64,000 bases of DNA from Labilithrix sp. (GCA_019637195.1 JAHBWA010000011.1:44500-108499); one strand, 5' to 3'; counted from the stretch's first letter, positions 1 through 8,670 are shown. Numbers and translations are program-made. Notes: generated by a model from the sequence alone, not told the origin.

Positions 1-2
1 TC

Positions 3-470
3 GGACCCGACGACGAGACTCCGTTGGTGCCGCCGAACGCGCATGCGTGCGCCATCGCAGACGGCGAGGTGCATTGCTGGGGGAGGAGCCCGGGAGGCGC
101 GCTCTGCACAGGGCTGCCCGACCCGGAGACAGTCCCGCGAAAGGCGCCGTTCTCGGCGAAGACGTGGCCGCAGCAGCTCGCGGTCGCCGACGGGTTCACC
201 TGCGCGCGCATGACCGACGGCAGCGTGTACTGCTGCGGGAGCGACGCGCGCGGACGCCTCGGGACCGGAGCCGTCGGCACGGTCTCCTCGGTCCTCACGA
301 AGGCGAGCGCGTTCACCCGGCGCGCGGTCCGGGTGGCGACGAGCGACCACTCCGTTTGCGTGCTCGTCAAAGACGGGAGCGTCGAGTGCTGGGGCAGCAA
401 CGAGAACGGCGAGCTCGGGAAGACGCCCGACACCCAAGCGCATCCAACGCCTTCGAAGATCGTCTTCTAG
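3..470 (+). CDS. RCC1-repeat protein, 3' part only
   Basis: The frame is open to the left edge, so the start lies outside the window; 155 residues and the stop are visible. Three copies of a short Cys-containing RCC1-type motif are seen (HACAIADGEVHCWG, TCARMTDGSVYCCG, SVCVLVKDGSVECWG), and the last two are followed by a G-x-LG turn. Such repeats form blades of a beta-propeller used for protein binding. In myxobacteria this Cys-bearing version is common in secreted or lipid-anchored proteins, but the N-terminus that would show this is missing here. The IgGFc-like lipoprotein starts 13 bases after the stop, so the two may be co-transcribed. The family call is firm; the function is unknown. Confidence 0.85.
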   Translation, partial: GPDDETPLVPPNAHACAIADGEVHCWGRSPGGALCTGLPDPETVPRKAPFSAKTWPQQLAVADGFTCARMTDGSVYCCGSDARGRLGTGAVGTVSSVLTKASAFTRRAVRVATSDHSVCVLVKDGSVECWGSNENGELGKTPDTQAHPTPSKIVF

Positions 471-483
471 AGAGGTGTCGCTC

Positions 484-2301
484 ATGCGTCGTCGGGTCGC
501 TTCGATTCTCGCTTCGATTCCAGCTTCGGGTGGACTCGCCGCGCTCGTGCTGGGTGCGTGCGGCTCGGATCGGAGCTCGTTCGATCCGGCGGCGCCGCCG
601 CTCGTGACCACGGACAGCGGCGCCGAGGACGCCTCCGCGTCGTGCGGCTTCCGCTGCTCGCGAGATCTGAAGAAGGTGCTCCAACACTGCGGCGATGAAG
701 AGGACCGAATCGTCGCGGAGTGCCCGACGGGACAGGGCTGCGGGAACGACAGCTGCGTGAATGCCTGCGAGAGCGCGGCGCTCTCCAAGGGATCGATCGG
801 CTGCTCGTTCTGGACGCTTCCGCCCGACGACTACGCGTACTCTGCCGGGTGCTTCGCGGCGATGATCGCCAACACCTGGGACGTGCCCGTGAACATCACG
901 GCAGACTACGGCGACGAGCCGCTCGATATCTCGAGCTCGATCTACTCGGCGAGCCGCGATGGCACAGACGAGCCCGTTCACACCCGCCGGCGCGGGCGGC
1001 TCTTGCCCGGCGAGGTCGCGATCGTCTTTCTCTCGGACGCGTCGGCACGTGGCGGGGCCTACCCTGTCCCGTGCCCGCCGGGGGTGACAGCGGCGCTGAG
1101 CTTCGACCCGATCCGACACGGCACCGTCAAGACGCGCGCGTTTCACCTGAAGACGGACGCTCCCGTCGCTGCGTACTCGGTCTTCCCGTACGGCGGCGCG
1201 AAGAGCTACGTCCCCTCGGCGACGCTACTGCTGCCGGTATCGTCCTGGGACACGAGCTACGTGGCGGTCTCACCCGCGAAGTTCGGCCTCCCCTCGGACC
1301 CGACGATGGACCGACGGACGCTCCAGATCGTCGCGAACGAGGACGACACGCACGTGTCGATGCGCCCGACAGCGGACATCGCGCAGGGCGAAGACGTCGC
1401 GCCGGCGGCCGCCGACGAGCTCGCCGAGTGGACGCTCTCCCGCGGTCAGGTGCTCCAGATCACGCAGGACCGGTCGGCGTCGGGCAGTCCGTTCTCCGCG
1501 GACAAGCCTGTCGGGCTGTTCGGGGGATCGCCGTGCGCGTTCATCCCGTCGGACACCTCGTACTGCGACCTCACCCAGCAACAGATCGCCCCGTTCGCGC
1601 AGTGGGGGACGGAGTACGCGCTCGTCCCGTACCTGTCACGCCTCATCGCAGTGAACGGCACGACGCGTGAGAACGTAGCGTGGAGTCTCGTCGGCGCCGT
1701 GGACGGTACCGCGCTCGTCTATGATCCCGCCAAGCCGTCGGGTGCGCCGGAGACGCTCGCTGCCGGGGAGGTCGCGAGCTTCATGACCGACGCGCTCGTC
1801 ACGGTAAGGAGTCAGGACAGCCGTCATCCGTTCCACGCGTCGGTGCACATGACCGGCTCGATGGCCGGTGGGGGCATCCGCGGAGCGATGAGCGCGACGC
1901 TCGGCGATCCCGACTTCGTCAACGTCGTGCCGTCCGATCAGTTCCTCGATCGCTACATCTTCTTCGCCGACTTCACGTATCCGGAGACGTCGCTGACGAT
2001 CGTTCGTCGAAAGACCGCGCTCGGGTTCGCGCCGGTGAAGCTCGAGTGCGGTGGCGAGATCTCTGGCTTCGCGCCGCTCGGCACCAGCGGCGAGTACGAA
2101 TACGCCTGGGTCCGGGTCACGTCGGGCTTCGCCCCGCAGGCGCTCGCCGGTGGGAGCTGCGGGTATGGACGTCACGAGGCGACGAGCGACGGGCCGTTCT
2201 CGATCACCGTGTGGGGCTGGGGAAAGGACGCGAGCTACGGCTACGCCGGAGGTATGGGGAGCCGACCGATCAACGAGGCGCTGCCGCCGGTCGTCAAATA
2301 G
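484..2301 (+). CDS. IgGFc-binding-like surface lipoprotein
   Basis: A 605-residue protein. The ATG at 484 is preferred over the GTG at 475 because AGAGG lies about 8 bases upstream and the product then begins with a lipoprotein signal peptide ending in VLGAC (Cys26). After a short acidic linker comes a Cys-rich segment (CGFRCSRDLKKVLQHC, then a C-x(4)-G-x-GC stretch), then GCFAAMIANTWDVPV and a long beta-rich domain to the C-terminus. This order matches the bacterial proteins annotated as IgGFc-binding N-terminal domain, widespread in myxobacteria and probably surface-exposed; whether any binds immunoglobulin is not established. It follows the RCC1 gene closely. No catalytic motif was seen. 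The likely role is adhesion or surface contact, which is an inference. Confidence 0.8.
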   Translation: MRRRVASILASIPASGGLAALVLGACGSDRSSFDPAAPPLVTTDSGAEDASASCGFRCSRDLKKVLQHCGDEEDRIVAECPTGQGCGNDSCVNACESAALSKGSIGCSFWTLPPDDYAYSAGCFAAMIANTWDVPVNITADYGDEPLDISSSIYSASRDGTDEPVHTRRRGRLLPGEVAIVFLSDASARGGAYPVPCPPGVTAALSFDPIRHGTVKTRAFHLKTDAPVAAYSVFPYGGAKSYVPSATLLLPVSSWDTSYVAVSPAKFGLPSDPTMDRRTLQIVANEDDTHVSMRPTADIAQGEDVAPAAADELAEWTLSRGQVLQITQDRSASGSPFSADKPVGLFGGSPCAFIPSDTSYCDLTQQQIAPFAQWGTEYALVPYLSRLIAVNGTTRENVAWSLVGAVDGTALVYDPAKPSGAPETLAAGEVASFMTDALVTVRSQDSRHPFHASVHMTGSMAGGGIRGAMSATLGDPDFVNVVPSDQFLDRYIFFADFTYPETSLTIVRRKTALGFAPVKLECGGEISGFAPLGTSGEYEYAWVRVTSGFAPQALAGGSCGYGRHEATSDGPFSITVWGWGKDASYGYAGGMGSRPINEALPPVVK

Positions 2302-2422
2302 CTCGCGTGCGCTGCGCGTGGCGGGTCGATGCGATCACGCGCCGATCGAGGACGTCGGCGACGAACGCGGCTTACGCGCGGACGTAAGCACTTTCCACCG
2401 ATGCGACGACGCGCGGCCACGC

Positions 2423-2428
2423 TACGTT
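2423..2428 (+). promoter_or_regulatory. candidate -10 box (TACGTT)
   Basis: TAnnnT hexamer 6 bases before the ATG of the lipoprotein gene at 2435. TA is rare in this GC-rich sequence and the same arrangement recurs before other leading genes. No clear -35 element. It would give a leader of only a few bases. Confidence 0.4.
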
Positions 2429-2434
2429 GCACGG

Positions 2435-3244
2435 ATGTACGGCCGCGCATTCTTCGCCCTCATCGCCGTCGGTGCTCTCGCGTTGGGAGTGGCGTGCGAA
2501 GACTCGTCCTCCGTGCCGGCCGGCAACCACAACCGGAGCTACTTCGACGGAGGCTCCGGCGGGATCACTCCGCCCGGTCCGGATCCGAACTTCGATCCGG
2601 ACAGCCTCCTCGACAGCGGCGCGCCGAACGGCGACGCCGTCTGTGAAGGCACGCCGGTCGGCACCGGCACCGTCGATCAGGAGAACCTCTACGAGAGCGG
2701 CGGCGCGCACCTCACGCCGACGACGGGGAAGCCGTATCAGACCTTCACCGCAGGCGAGACCGGTTGGCTCGCCGGCATCGAGCTCGCAGTCCAGCGCGCG
2801 GAGGTCGGCTCGGGCGAGACCATCGGGAAGATGCGCGTCGAGCTCTATACCTACCCAGGCCACGAGCTGCTCGCGGGCTCCGAGCTCCCGCTCACGAACT
2901 TCCCGCGCGCGAAGCCGCGCTCGGAGGACCGCCGCATCACGCTCTCCTCCGGCATCGGGGCTGGCTACTTCCCGTTCGCAGACAGCTGCGTCCGCCTCAC
3001 GGCCGGCACCCAGTACTACTTCCGGATGATGCTCGCGGACGTCCCTGACGGCGTCTGCGGCGACGTCACGGACGCCGGGACGTGCACGGTAGGACGCGTC
3101 GGCGACCCGTGCACGGAGCACGCGAGGCATTGCGATACGGACATCTGGGTCTCGATGACCACCTCGGCCAACCCGTACGACGCTGGCGGCTGGAACGGCG
3201 GAGCGACCGGCGACTTCACGTTCCGCACGTACGTGCAGCCGTAG
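2435..3244 (+). CDS. lipoprotein of unknown function
   Basis: A 269-residue protein. The ATG at 2435 gives a typical lipoprotein signal peptide (MYGRAFFALIAVGALALG followed by VAC). An open frame exists upstream, but it overlaps the end of the IgGFc-like gene and lacks signal-peptide features. Residues about 75-235 look like an all-beta jelly-roll: alternating hydrophobic strands, YQTFTAGETGWLAGIELAV, and a late Cys-rich loop (about residues 209-234, including two Cys-Asp pairs). It resembles the choice-of-anchor type domains of secreted proteins, where such a sandwich reports a binding rather than catalytic role, but I cannot name the family with certainty. It is probably anchored to the outer membrane. 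A TAnnnT box lies just upstream, so it may be transcribed alone. Confidence 0.75.
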   Translation: MYGRAFFALIAVGALALGVACEDSSSVPAGNHNRSYFDGGSGGITPPGPDPNFDPDSLLDSGAPNGDAVCEGTPVGTGTVDQENLYESGGAHLTPTTGKPYQTFTAGETGWLAGIELAVQRAEVGSGETIGKMRVELYTYPGHELLAGSELPLTNFPRAKPRSEDRRITLSSGIGAGYFPFADSCVRLTAGTQYYFRMMLADVPDGVCGDVTDAGTCTVGRVGDPCTEHARHCDTDIWVSMTTSANPYDAGGWNGGATGDFTFRTYVQP

Positions 3245-3273
3245 CGGCTTCCTCGCGCGCCTCGGACGCGCCG

Positions 3274-3356
3274 CCTCGGGCGCAGCGGCGCGACCTCGCG
3301 CTACGCCTCGGGCGCAGCGACGCACGCGGCCTCGACGCAGCGGCGCGACCTCGCGC
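3274..3356. repeat. short GC-rich direct repeats
   Basis: The 3245-3464 gap holds imperfect tandem repeats: a 14-base block at 3274-3287 recurs at 3306-3319, and a 21-base block at 3281-3301 recurs exactly at 3336-3356. No gene is seen in the gap. Confidence 0.7.
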
Positions 3357-3449
3357 CGGCGCGACGCGTACGCTGCGGGACCTCGGCGCGGGACCGAGCG
3401 CGCCGGCGCCGCGCTGGCGTGAGGGCGCTCCGGCGGTGCGCGCGCGTGC

Positions 3450-3455
3450 TAACGT
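3450..3455 (+). promoter_or_regulatory. candidate -10 box (TAACGT)
   Basis: GCTAACGT ends 9 bases before the ATG at 3465, with no Shine-Dalgarno sequence between. If it is a -10 element, the transcript would be nearly leaderless. Confidence 0.45.
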
Positions 3456-3464
3456 GGCCTGTCC

Positions 3465-4727
3465 ATGCAGGAGCCGAACGCCGACCTCCACGCGTTTCGT
3501 CCGGTGCCGAAGACCGGCGTCATCTACGTCACGAGCGAGGCCACGAAGCTCGGGTTTTCACCGAGCGATCCCGAGTGGTGCAACCTCGGCCAGGGACAAC
3601 CCGAGACCGGCGAGCTCCCGGGCGCGCCCGCGCGCATCCACTCGGTCACCATCTCGCCGGACGATCAGGAGTACGCGCCGGTCGCCGGCCTCTGGGAGCT
3701 GCGCGAGGCGGTGGCGAGCCTCTACAACCGCCTCTACCGCAAGGGCATGCCCTCGCAGTACTCCGCCGAGAACGTCTGCATCTCGGGCGGCGGACGCACC
3801 GCGCTCACCCGCGCGGCGGCGAGCCTCGGGAGCATCAACCTCGGGCACTTCATCCCGGACTACACCGCGTACGAAGAGCTGCTCGACATCTTCAAGGCGT
3901 TCACGAGCATCCCGATCCTCCTCGACGGCGAGCGCGGCTACAGCTTCACCGCCGACGATCTCCGGCGCGAGGTCCTCGGCCGCGGCCTCTCGGCGATCCT
4001 CCTCTCGAACCCGTGCAACCCGACCGGCAAGCTCGTCGCGGGCGAGGAGCTCGAGCGCTGGGTCGGCGTGGCGCGCGAGCTCGACTGCACGCTCCTGCTC
4101 GACGAGTTCTACTCGCACTACGTCTACCGCGGCCGCCCCGGCGCGCTGCCGGTCGAGAGCGCCGCGCGCTACGTCAAGGACGTCGACAAGGATCCGGTCG
4201 TCGTCTTCGACGGGTTCACGAAGAACTGGCGTTACCCGGGCTGGCGCATCACGTGGGCGCTCGCGCCGAAGCCCGTCGTGGAGCGCTTCGCGAGCGCGGG
4301 CTCGTTCCTCGACGGCGGCGGCTCGAAGCCCCTCCAGCGCGCGGCGATCCCGCTCTTCGACGACGCGTACGTCACCGAGGAGACGCTCGCCATCCACAAC
4401 GCCTTCCGCGACAAGCGCGATCGGATGCTCTCCCGGCTCGAGCGCATGGGCGTCCGCTTCGACCGCATCCCCGACGGGACCTTCTACGCATGGGGAAACG
4501 TGGCGAGCCTGCCCGATCCGCTCCGCGACGGGATGGGGCTCTTCCGCGCCGCGCTCGCGAAGAAGGTCATCACCGTGCCCGGCGAGTTCTTCGACGTGAA
4601 CCCTGGCAAGCGCCGCCACGGACGCGCCTCGCGCTTCCGCGACTACGTCCGCTTCTCCTTCGGCCCGTCGCAGGACTCGCTCGAGCTCGCGATGTCCCGC
4701 CTCGAGGACCTCATCGCAGGGCGTTGA
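3465..4727 (+). CDS. PLP-dependent class I/II aminotransferase
   Basis: A 420-residue cytosolic enzyme of the fold type I aminotransferase family, which moves amino groups using pyridoxal phosphate. Seen: a substrate-loop region (VAGLWELREAVASLYN, about 73-88), a glycine-rich cofactor turn (ISGGGRTAL, 106-114), the N-P-x-N-P-T-G signature (182-188), the Asp that contacts the pyridine nitrogen in LLDEFYSHYVY (Asp213), the Schiff-base lysine in FTKNWRYPGWR (Lys253) and a late Arg in YVRFSFG for the substrate carboxylate. Length is normal for the family. The family is clear but the substrate is not; it is most like aspartate/alanine-type or MalY/PatB-like enzymes of unknown specificity. It stands alone: a convergent lipoprotein gene ends 41 bases downstream. 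Confidence 0.92.
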   Translation: MQEPNADLHAFRPVPKTGVIYVTSEATKLGFSPSDPEWCNLGQGQPETGELPGAPARIHSVTISPDDQEYAPVAGLWELREAVASLYNRLYRKGMPSQYSAENVCISGGGRTALTRAAASLGSINLGHFIPDYTAYEELLDIFKAFTSIPILLDGERGYSFTADDLRREVLGRGLSAILLSNPCNPTGKLVAGEELERWVGVARELDCTLLLDEFYSHYVYRGRPGALPVESAARYVKDVDKDPVVVFDGFTKNWRYPGWRITWALAPKPVVERFASAGSFLDGGGSKPLQRAAIPLFDDAYVTEETLAIHNAFRDKRDRMLSRLERMGVRFDRIPDGTFYAWGNVASLPDPLRDGMGLFRAALAKKVITVPGEFFDVNPGKRRHGRASRFRDYVRFSFGPSQDSLELAMSRLEDLIAGR

Positions 4728-4768
4728 AGCCCCCCGCGGGCCGACGCCGCGCGGCTCGCCCGGCGAGG

Positions 4769-5758
4769 TCAGGGCGCGGTCGGCCGCTCCGCCACGAAGA
4801 GCTGCTGACCTCCCGGCCCGCCTTGCCGCGAGAAGTAGATCCGGCAGTTGTCCGGCGACAGCGAGCCCGCCTGCTCGGTCACGTCCGTGTTGAGCTCCGC
4901 GAGCGCGACGGGCGCGCCGAACGTCCCGCCCGGGGCGCTGCGCGTGGCGAGGTAGAGGTCCTGGCCGCCCACGCCGCCGGGCCGCGTCGAGCTGAAGTAG
5001 AGGGTCAGACCGTCCTGCGAGAGGAACGGCAAGAACTCGTCGGCCGTCGTGTTGAGCTCGGCGACCGCGACCGGGGCGCCGAAGGTCCCGCCGGCGCGCT
5101 TCGCGCGGAAGAGGTCGTACGTGCCGAGTCGGTTCGAGACGAACCAGAGCTCGTCGGTGGCGACGTGGAAGAACCCCTGCCCCTCGTACGCCTCGGTCGC
5201 GATGCCCGGCGCCATCTCCGGCGCGCCGAACTCGGCGGCGGCGTCGGCTCGCGTCGCCCACCACACGTCGTTGTTCCCGCTCCGTCCCGAGTGGAACACC
5301 AGCGTGAGCCCGTCGGCCGACACGCTCGGATCGTTGTCGTTCGACGCGCTGCTCATCCCCGGCACGAGCTCGGCGGGGCCGAACGGCATCGTTCGCGCGG
5401 CGCGCGACGCGCGGAAGATCCCGGAGCTCGCGCCGTCCGCGCCCGTGAAGAAGATGACGCGCTCGTCGGGCGTCAGGTGGGGCGACGAGCCGTGACGCTC
5501 CGGATCGATCCCCGCGACGAGCGCCGGCGCGCCGAACGGCGCGGTCGGAGAGCAGGTCGGCGCCGGCGCGCCGCTGTCGCCCGACGGGTCGGGTGTCGGC
5601 CGCTCGCTGTCGACGCCCGGCCCCGCGTCCTCGTCCGGCGCGACCGGGCGGTTCGGCTGGACGCACCCCGTGCACGGGACCTCGCCGTTCGGGTCCGGGT
5701 ACGAGCAGCCCAGCGCCGCGACGCCGGACGTCAACACCAGGAGCACGCTCGCCCGCAC
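4769..5758 (-). CDS. PD40/TolB-like beta-propeller lipoprotein
   Basis: A 329-residue protein. The start is GTG at 5758, chosen because GAGGAGGA lies 7 bases upstream and the product then begins with a lipoprotein signal ending in VAALGC. A Pro/Asp-rich linker follows, then five copies of the WD40-like PD40 pattern, for example SPHLTPDERVIFF, DPSVSADGLTLVFHSGR, ELWFVSNRLGTYDLF, FLSQDGLTLYFSSTRPGG and SLSPDNCRIYFSR. These pack as a TolB-like propeller. The family usually binds proteins or peptidoglycan-associated partners in the periplasm; no catalytic residues are expected. Unlike most leading genes here it has a clear Shine-Dalgarno sequence. A possible -10 (TAGTCT) lies on this strand at 5783-5778. 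Confidence 0.85.
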   Translation of the reverse strand: MRASVLLVLTSGVAALGCSYPDPNGEVPCTGCVQPNRPVAPDEDAGPGVDSERPTPDPSGDSGAPAPTCSPTAPFGAPALVAGIDPERHGSSPHLTPDERVIFFTGADGASSGIFRASRAARTMPFGPAELVPGMSSASNDNDPSVSADGLTLVFHSGRSGNNDVWWATRADAAAEFGAPEMAPGIATEAYEGQGFFHVATDELWFVSNRLGTYDLFRAKRAGGTFGAPVAVAELNTTADEFLPFLSQDGLTLYFSSTRPGGVGGQDLYLATRSAPGGTFGAPVALAELNTDVTEQAGSLSPDNCRIYFSRQGGPGGQQLFVAERPTAP

Positions 5759-6056
5759 TACGTCATCCTCCTCGGTCAGACTACTGTCGAATGCGCCCGG
5801 TCGCCACGCGAGGCACGCCTCATGTGTGGGCGCGACGATCCTCCGACCGCGCCCCACGACGACGCCGATCCGCGGGCCGGCGCCCATTTCGTCCGACCGC
5901 TCCCTCGCGCGCGATGCTTCACGGCGTCGCGAGCGAGCCCGCGACGTCGCGCCCGCCCAGGCCGCTCCCAGGCGATCCCCGGCTCGCGCTCGAGCACGTG
6001 GCATGTTGTCGCGTCCTGGGCTCCCGGGTCGTCGGCTGCGCTAAGGTCTTGCCCGC
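5759..6056. other. divergent intergenic region
   Basis: 298 bases between divergent genes. It holds the ribosome binding site and a TAGTCT box for the leftward lipoprotein gene near 5760-5783, and a TAAGGT box for the rightward kinase gene at 6042. No gene, hairpin or repeat of note was seen in between. Confidence 0.6.
6042..6047 (+). promoter_or_regulatory. candidate -10 box (TAAGGT)
   Basis: GCTAAGGT ends 9 bases before the GTG at 6057, the same spacing as at 3450 and 50443. No Shine-Dalgarno sequence separates it from the start codon. Confidence 0.45.
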
Positions 6057-7445
6057 GTGCAAGTCGCTGCTGCCTCCGAACACGTCGCGGACGCGTCCCG
6101 GCCGGGTGCCGCCCAGCCGGGAGCGGCGCCTGCGCCAGCTCGCGCCGAGCCCGCGCGCCCGGCGTCCGGCCCGTCCCCCGCCACCATCACGGTCGCGTGG
6201 CTCGTGCGGCTCCGCTGGGGCGCCGTCCTCGGGCAGACGCTCACCATCGCCGTCGCGGTGCTCGGGCTCAAGCTCGACCTCCCGATCGTGCCGCTCGCCG
6301 CGCTCGTCCTGACGACGGTGGTCTCCAACGCGGCGCTCGCCCTCCGGCTCCGGCGCGCGCACGACGTCGCGACGCGGACCGTCGGGCTGGTCCTCGCCGC
6401 GGACGTCTTCGTCCTGTCGGGTCTCCTTTACTGCTCGGGCGGCCCGTCGAACCCGTTCAGCGTCGTGTACCTCGTCCACGTGACCTTGGCGGCGCTCGTG
6501 CTCGGCGTGCGCTGGGCCGGCGCGATGGTCGCGCTCTCGGCCGTCCTGTACGCCGCGCTGTTCTTCTGGCACGTGCCGGTGGCCGCGCTGGACCACGCCC
6601 ACCATCACGGCGGATCGTCGCCGTTCTCGGTCCACCTGCAGGGGATGTGGATCGCGTTCAGCGTGTCGGCGTCGCTCATCGCGTATTTCGTCGCGCGCGT
6701 CGCCGGCGCGCTCCGCGCACGGGAAGCCGAGCTCGCAGAGGCCAAGGAGCTCGCCGCGCGCAGCGAGAAGCTCGCGTCGCTCACGACGCTCGCGGCCGGC
6801 GCGGCGCACGAGCTCGGCACCCCGCTCGGGACGATCGCCGTGGCGTCGAAGGAGCTCGAGCGGTCGATCCGCGCCGATGCGGACGAGGCGCTCGACGACG
6901 CGCGGCTGATCCGCACGGAGGTCGAGCGCTGCCGCGCGATCGTTCAGCGCATGAGCGCGCAGGCCGGCGACACGATGGGCGAGCTCCCGCAGGCGACGAC
7001 CGCCGCGGAGGCGTTCCGGAGCTGCCTCGAGCGCCTCGGCCGAGAGGCGGACGCGAGCGTCGTCGTCGGCGTGACCGACGCGGCGCCCTTCGCCTGCCCC
7101 CCCGAGGGGCTCGTCCAGGTGCTCCTCAGCCTCGTCCAGAACGCGCGGTGGGCCGTCCGCGAAGCCGGAAAGGGCCGCGTCGTGTTGACATCGAGCTGCA
7201 CGGCGAAGCGCGTGCGCCTCGTCGTCGAGGATGACGGCGTCGGTATCACCGCGGCCGCGCTGGCGCGGATCGGCGAGCCGTTCTTCACGACGAAGCCCAC
7301 GGGAGAGGGGATGGGGCTCGGCATCTTCCTCGCGCGCACGTTCGCGGAGCGCTGGGGCGGCAGCTTCGAGATCACGTCCCGCGAGGGCGAGGGGACGATC
7401 GCGACGCTCGAGCTGCCGCGCGTCGAGGGTGGCCCGCGTGACTGA
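6057..7445 (+). CDS. regB-like: RegB/PrrB-like redox sensor histidine kinase
   Basis: A 462-residue membrane sensor kinase. About six hydrophobic segments span residues 45-215. The loop GGPSNPF (128-134) matches the quinone-site motif of RegB/PrrB/ActS. The H-box AGAAHELGTPLGTI contains His251, and RCR at 291-293 places Cys292 where RegB has its redox-active cysteine (family knowledge, from memory). The ATP-binding domain shows the N box QNARWAV (from 361), DDGVGI (392-397) and TKPTGEGMGLGI (412-423). RegB-type kinases read quinone and thiol redox state and phosphorylate RegA. The response regulator gene overlaps the 3' end by 8 bases, so they form one operon. A Pro/Ala-rich N-terminal extension (residues 1-42) is unusual. 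The start GTG has a TAAGGT box just upstream. Confidence 0.9.
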   Translation: MQVAAASEHVADASRPGAAQPGAAPAPARAEPARPASGPSPATITVAWLVRLRWGAVLGQTLTIAVAVLGLKLDLPIVPLAALVLTTVVSNAALALRLRRAHDVATRTVGLVLAADVFVLSGLLYCSGGPSNPFSVVYLVHVTLAALVLGVRWAGAMVALSAVLYAALFFWHVPVAALDHAHHHGGSSPFSVHLQGMWIAFSVSASLIAYFVARVAGALRAREAELAEAKELAARSEKLASLTTLAAGAAHELGTPLGTIAVASKELERSIRADADEALDDARLIRTEVERCRAIVQRMSAQAGDTMGELPQATTAAEAFRSCLERLGREADASVVVGVTDAAPFACPPEGLVQVLLSLVQNARWAVREAGKGRVVLTSSCTAKRVRLVVEDDGVGITAAALARIGEPFFTTKPTGEGMGLGIFLARTFAERWGGSFEITSREGEGTIATLELPRVEGGPRD

Positions 7446-7983
7446 CGCGTCGCTCACGTTGCTCGTCGTCGACGACGACGAGACGTTCCGCGGCCGGCTC
7501 GTGCGGGCGTTCGAAGCTCGCTCGTTCGAGGTGCGCGCCGCGGCGGACGCCGCGAGCGCGATCGAGCTCGCGCGGGCCGAGAGCCCGGAGCTCGCCGTCG
7601 TCGATCTCCGCATGCCCGGCGGCTCGGGGCTCGACGTCGTCCGCGAGCTCAAGGCGATCGATCCGACGACGAACATCGTCGTGCTCACCGGCTACGGGAG
7701 CATCGCCACGGCGCTCGAGGCGGTGCACCTCGGCGCGACCCACTACCTGACGAAGCCCGCCGACGTGGACGACATCCTCGCGGCGTTCGCGCGAGCGCAC
7801 CGCCAGCCCGGCGTGCCCGCGACGATCGATCACCACGTACCGTCGCTCGCGCGCACCGAGTGGGAGCACATCAACCGCGTGCTCACCGACTGCGGCGGTA
7901 ACATCACCCAGGCAGCGAAGCTCCTCGGTTTGCATCGCCGGAGCCTGCAGCGAAAGCTCGCCAAGTACCCGACCGCGAAATGA
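7438..7983 (+). CDS. regA-like: RegA/PrrA-like response regulator
   Basis: A 181-residue regulator. GTG at 7438 is preferred over GTG at 7429 because GAGGG lies about 8 bases upstream. The receiver domain (about 7-120) has the acidic pocket VVDDDE, phospho-acceptor Asp56 in VVDLRMPGGSG, the Thr of VVLTGYGS and the Lys of TKPADVDD. A short Pro-containing linker leads to a Fis-type helix-turn-helix (EWEHINRVLTDCGGNITQAAKLLG, then LHRRSLQRKLAKY). This layout and length match RegA/PrrA/ActR, which control respiration and other redox genes. It is encoded with its kinase. Plausible targets in this window are the copper genes to the right or the terminal oxidase operon, but nothing in the sequence proves this. 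Confidence 0.92.
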   Translation: MTDASLTLLVVDDDETFRGRLVRAFEARSFEVRAAADAASAIELARAESPELAVVDLRMPGGSGLDVVRELKAIDPTTNIVVLTGYGSIATALEAVHLGATHYLTKPADVDDILAAFARAHRQPGVPATIDHHVPSLARTEWEHINRVLTDCGGNITQAAKLLGLHRRSLQRKLAKYPTAK

Positions 7984-8029
7984 GCGGCCCGGGTGAGCGG
8001 GCTCGCCGTAGCGCGAGGCCGCGCTTCGG

Positions 8030-8656
8030 TCAGTGCTTTCGCAGCGGACAGCCGAGCGGCTCGGTCTTGGCGCGCGAGACCGGCTTGCCCGCGAGCGCCT
8101 CGTCGAGCGCGTTCGCGAGCCATCGCGAAGACTTCGGCGACAGGTGCGTGCGGTCGGAGTCGATCCCGCCCGTATAGAGGACGCGCCGCTCGCGATCGAG
8201 GACGACGGCGTGCGTCGAGTACTCGACGTCGAGCGCATCGGCGAGCGCCGCGTCCTTGTCTTCGAGCACCGGGACGCCGAGGCCGCGCTGCTTCGCCGCC
8301 GCGCGCTCCGCCGCCACGTCGGCCCCGACCTCGCTCACCACGGCGGAGAACGCCACGCCGCGCGGGCCGTAGGCGTCGACCAGCTCGCGGATGCGCGCGT
8401 CGTGCGCCTTCTGGACCGGGCAATCCGAGCTGAAGAAGAGGAGGACGGTGAGCGGCGCGCGCGACGCGCGCTCGGAGAGCGACTCGTCCTTGCCGGCCTC
8501 GTCGCGGAGCGAGAGCGACGCCGGGGCGGTCGTGCTCGTCACGGTCACCGCGGCGGCGGGGCTGGAGGCTCCGCCGCACGCCGCGATCGGCGTCGCCGCG
8601 AGGAGCGCGAGCAGGAGCGAGGTCACGAGAGGAAGCTTGCCGTCGATCGGAGTCAT
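8030..8656 (-). CDS. redoxin (AhpC/TSA-like) lipoprotein
   Basis: A 208-residue protein. ATG at 8656 is preferred to TTG at 8674 since AAGGG lies about 10 bases before it. It starts with a lipoprotein signal ending in PIAAC (Cys27). Residues about 48-200 read as a thioredoxin fold: LTVLLFFSSDCPVQKAHDAR holds a single Cys79 at the expected active-site position, followed by VAFSAVVSEVG, PVLEDKDAALADALDV and THAVVLDRERRVLYTGGID. The second Cys of thioredoxins or of SCO (CxxxC) is absent, so it resembles a one-Cys redoxin; a lone extra Cys sits four residues from the C-terminus. It is third in a leftward operon after the CusF-like and barrel proteins, 14 bases from the latter, which suggests a role in periplasmic copper or thiol handling. 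Confidence 0.8.
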   Translation of the reverse strand: MTPIDGKLPLVTSLLLALLAATPIAACGGASSPAAAVTVTSTTAPASLSLRDEAGKDESLSERASRAPLTVLLFFSSDCPVQKAHDARIRELVDAYGPRGVAFSAVVSEVGADVAAERAAAKQRGLGVPVLEDKDAALADALDVEYSTHAVVLDRERRVLYTGGIDSDRTHLSPKSSRWLANALDEALAGKPVSRAKTEPLGCPLRKH

Positions 8657-8670
8657 CGGAGTCGAACCCT

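Noticed and set aside
3419..7234. A very long plus-strand frame rich in Arg and Ala crossing several genes
   Set aside because: It overlaps well-supported genes on both strands, has no family motif or signal, and is the Arg/Ala-rich product expected from reading GC-rich genes in the wrong frame.
7984..8029. Weak hairpin between the RegA-like and redoxin genes
   Set aside because: The best stem needs a wobble pair and a tetraloop with six pairs only, so it was not listed as a terminator.
8030..8656. SCO-type copper chaperone identity for the redoxin
   Set aside because: Only one Cys is present at the active site (SSDCPVQKAH), not CxxxC, so it is called a redoxin; the true SCO is at 62964-63926.
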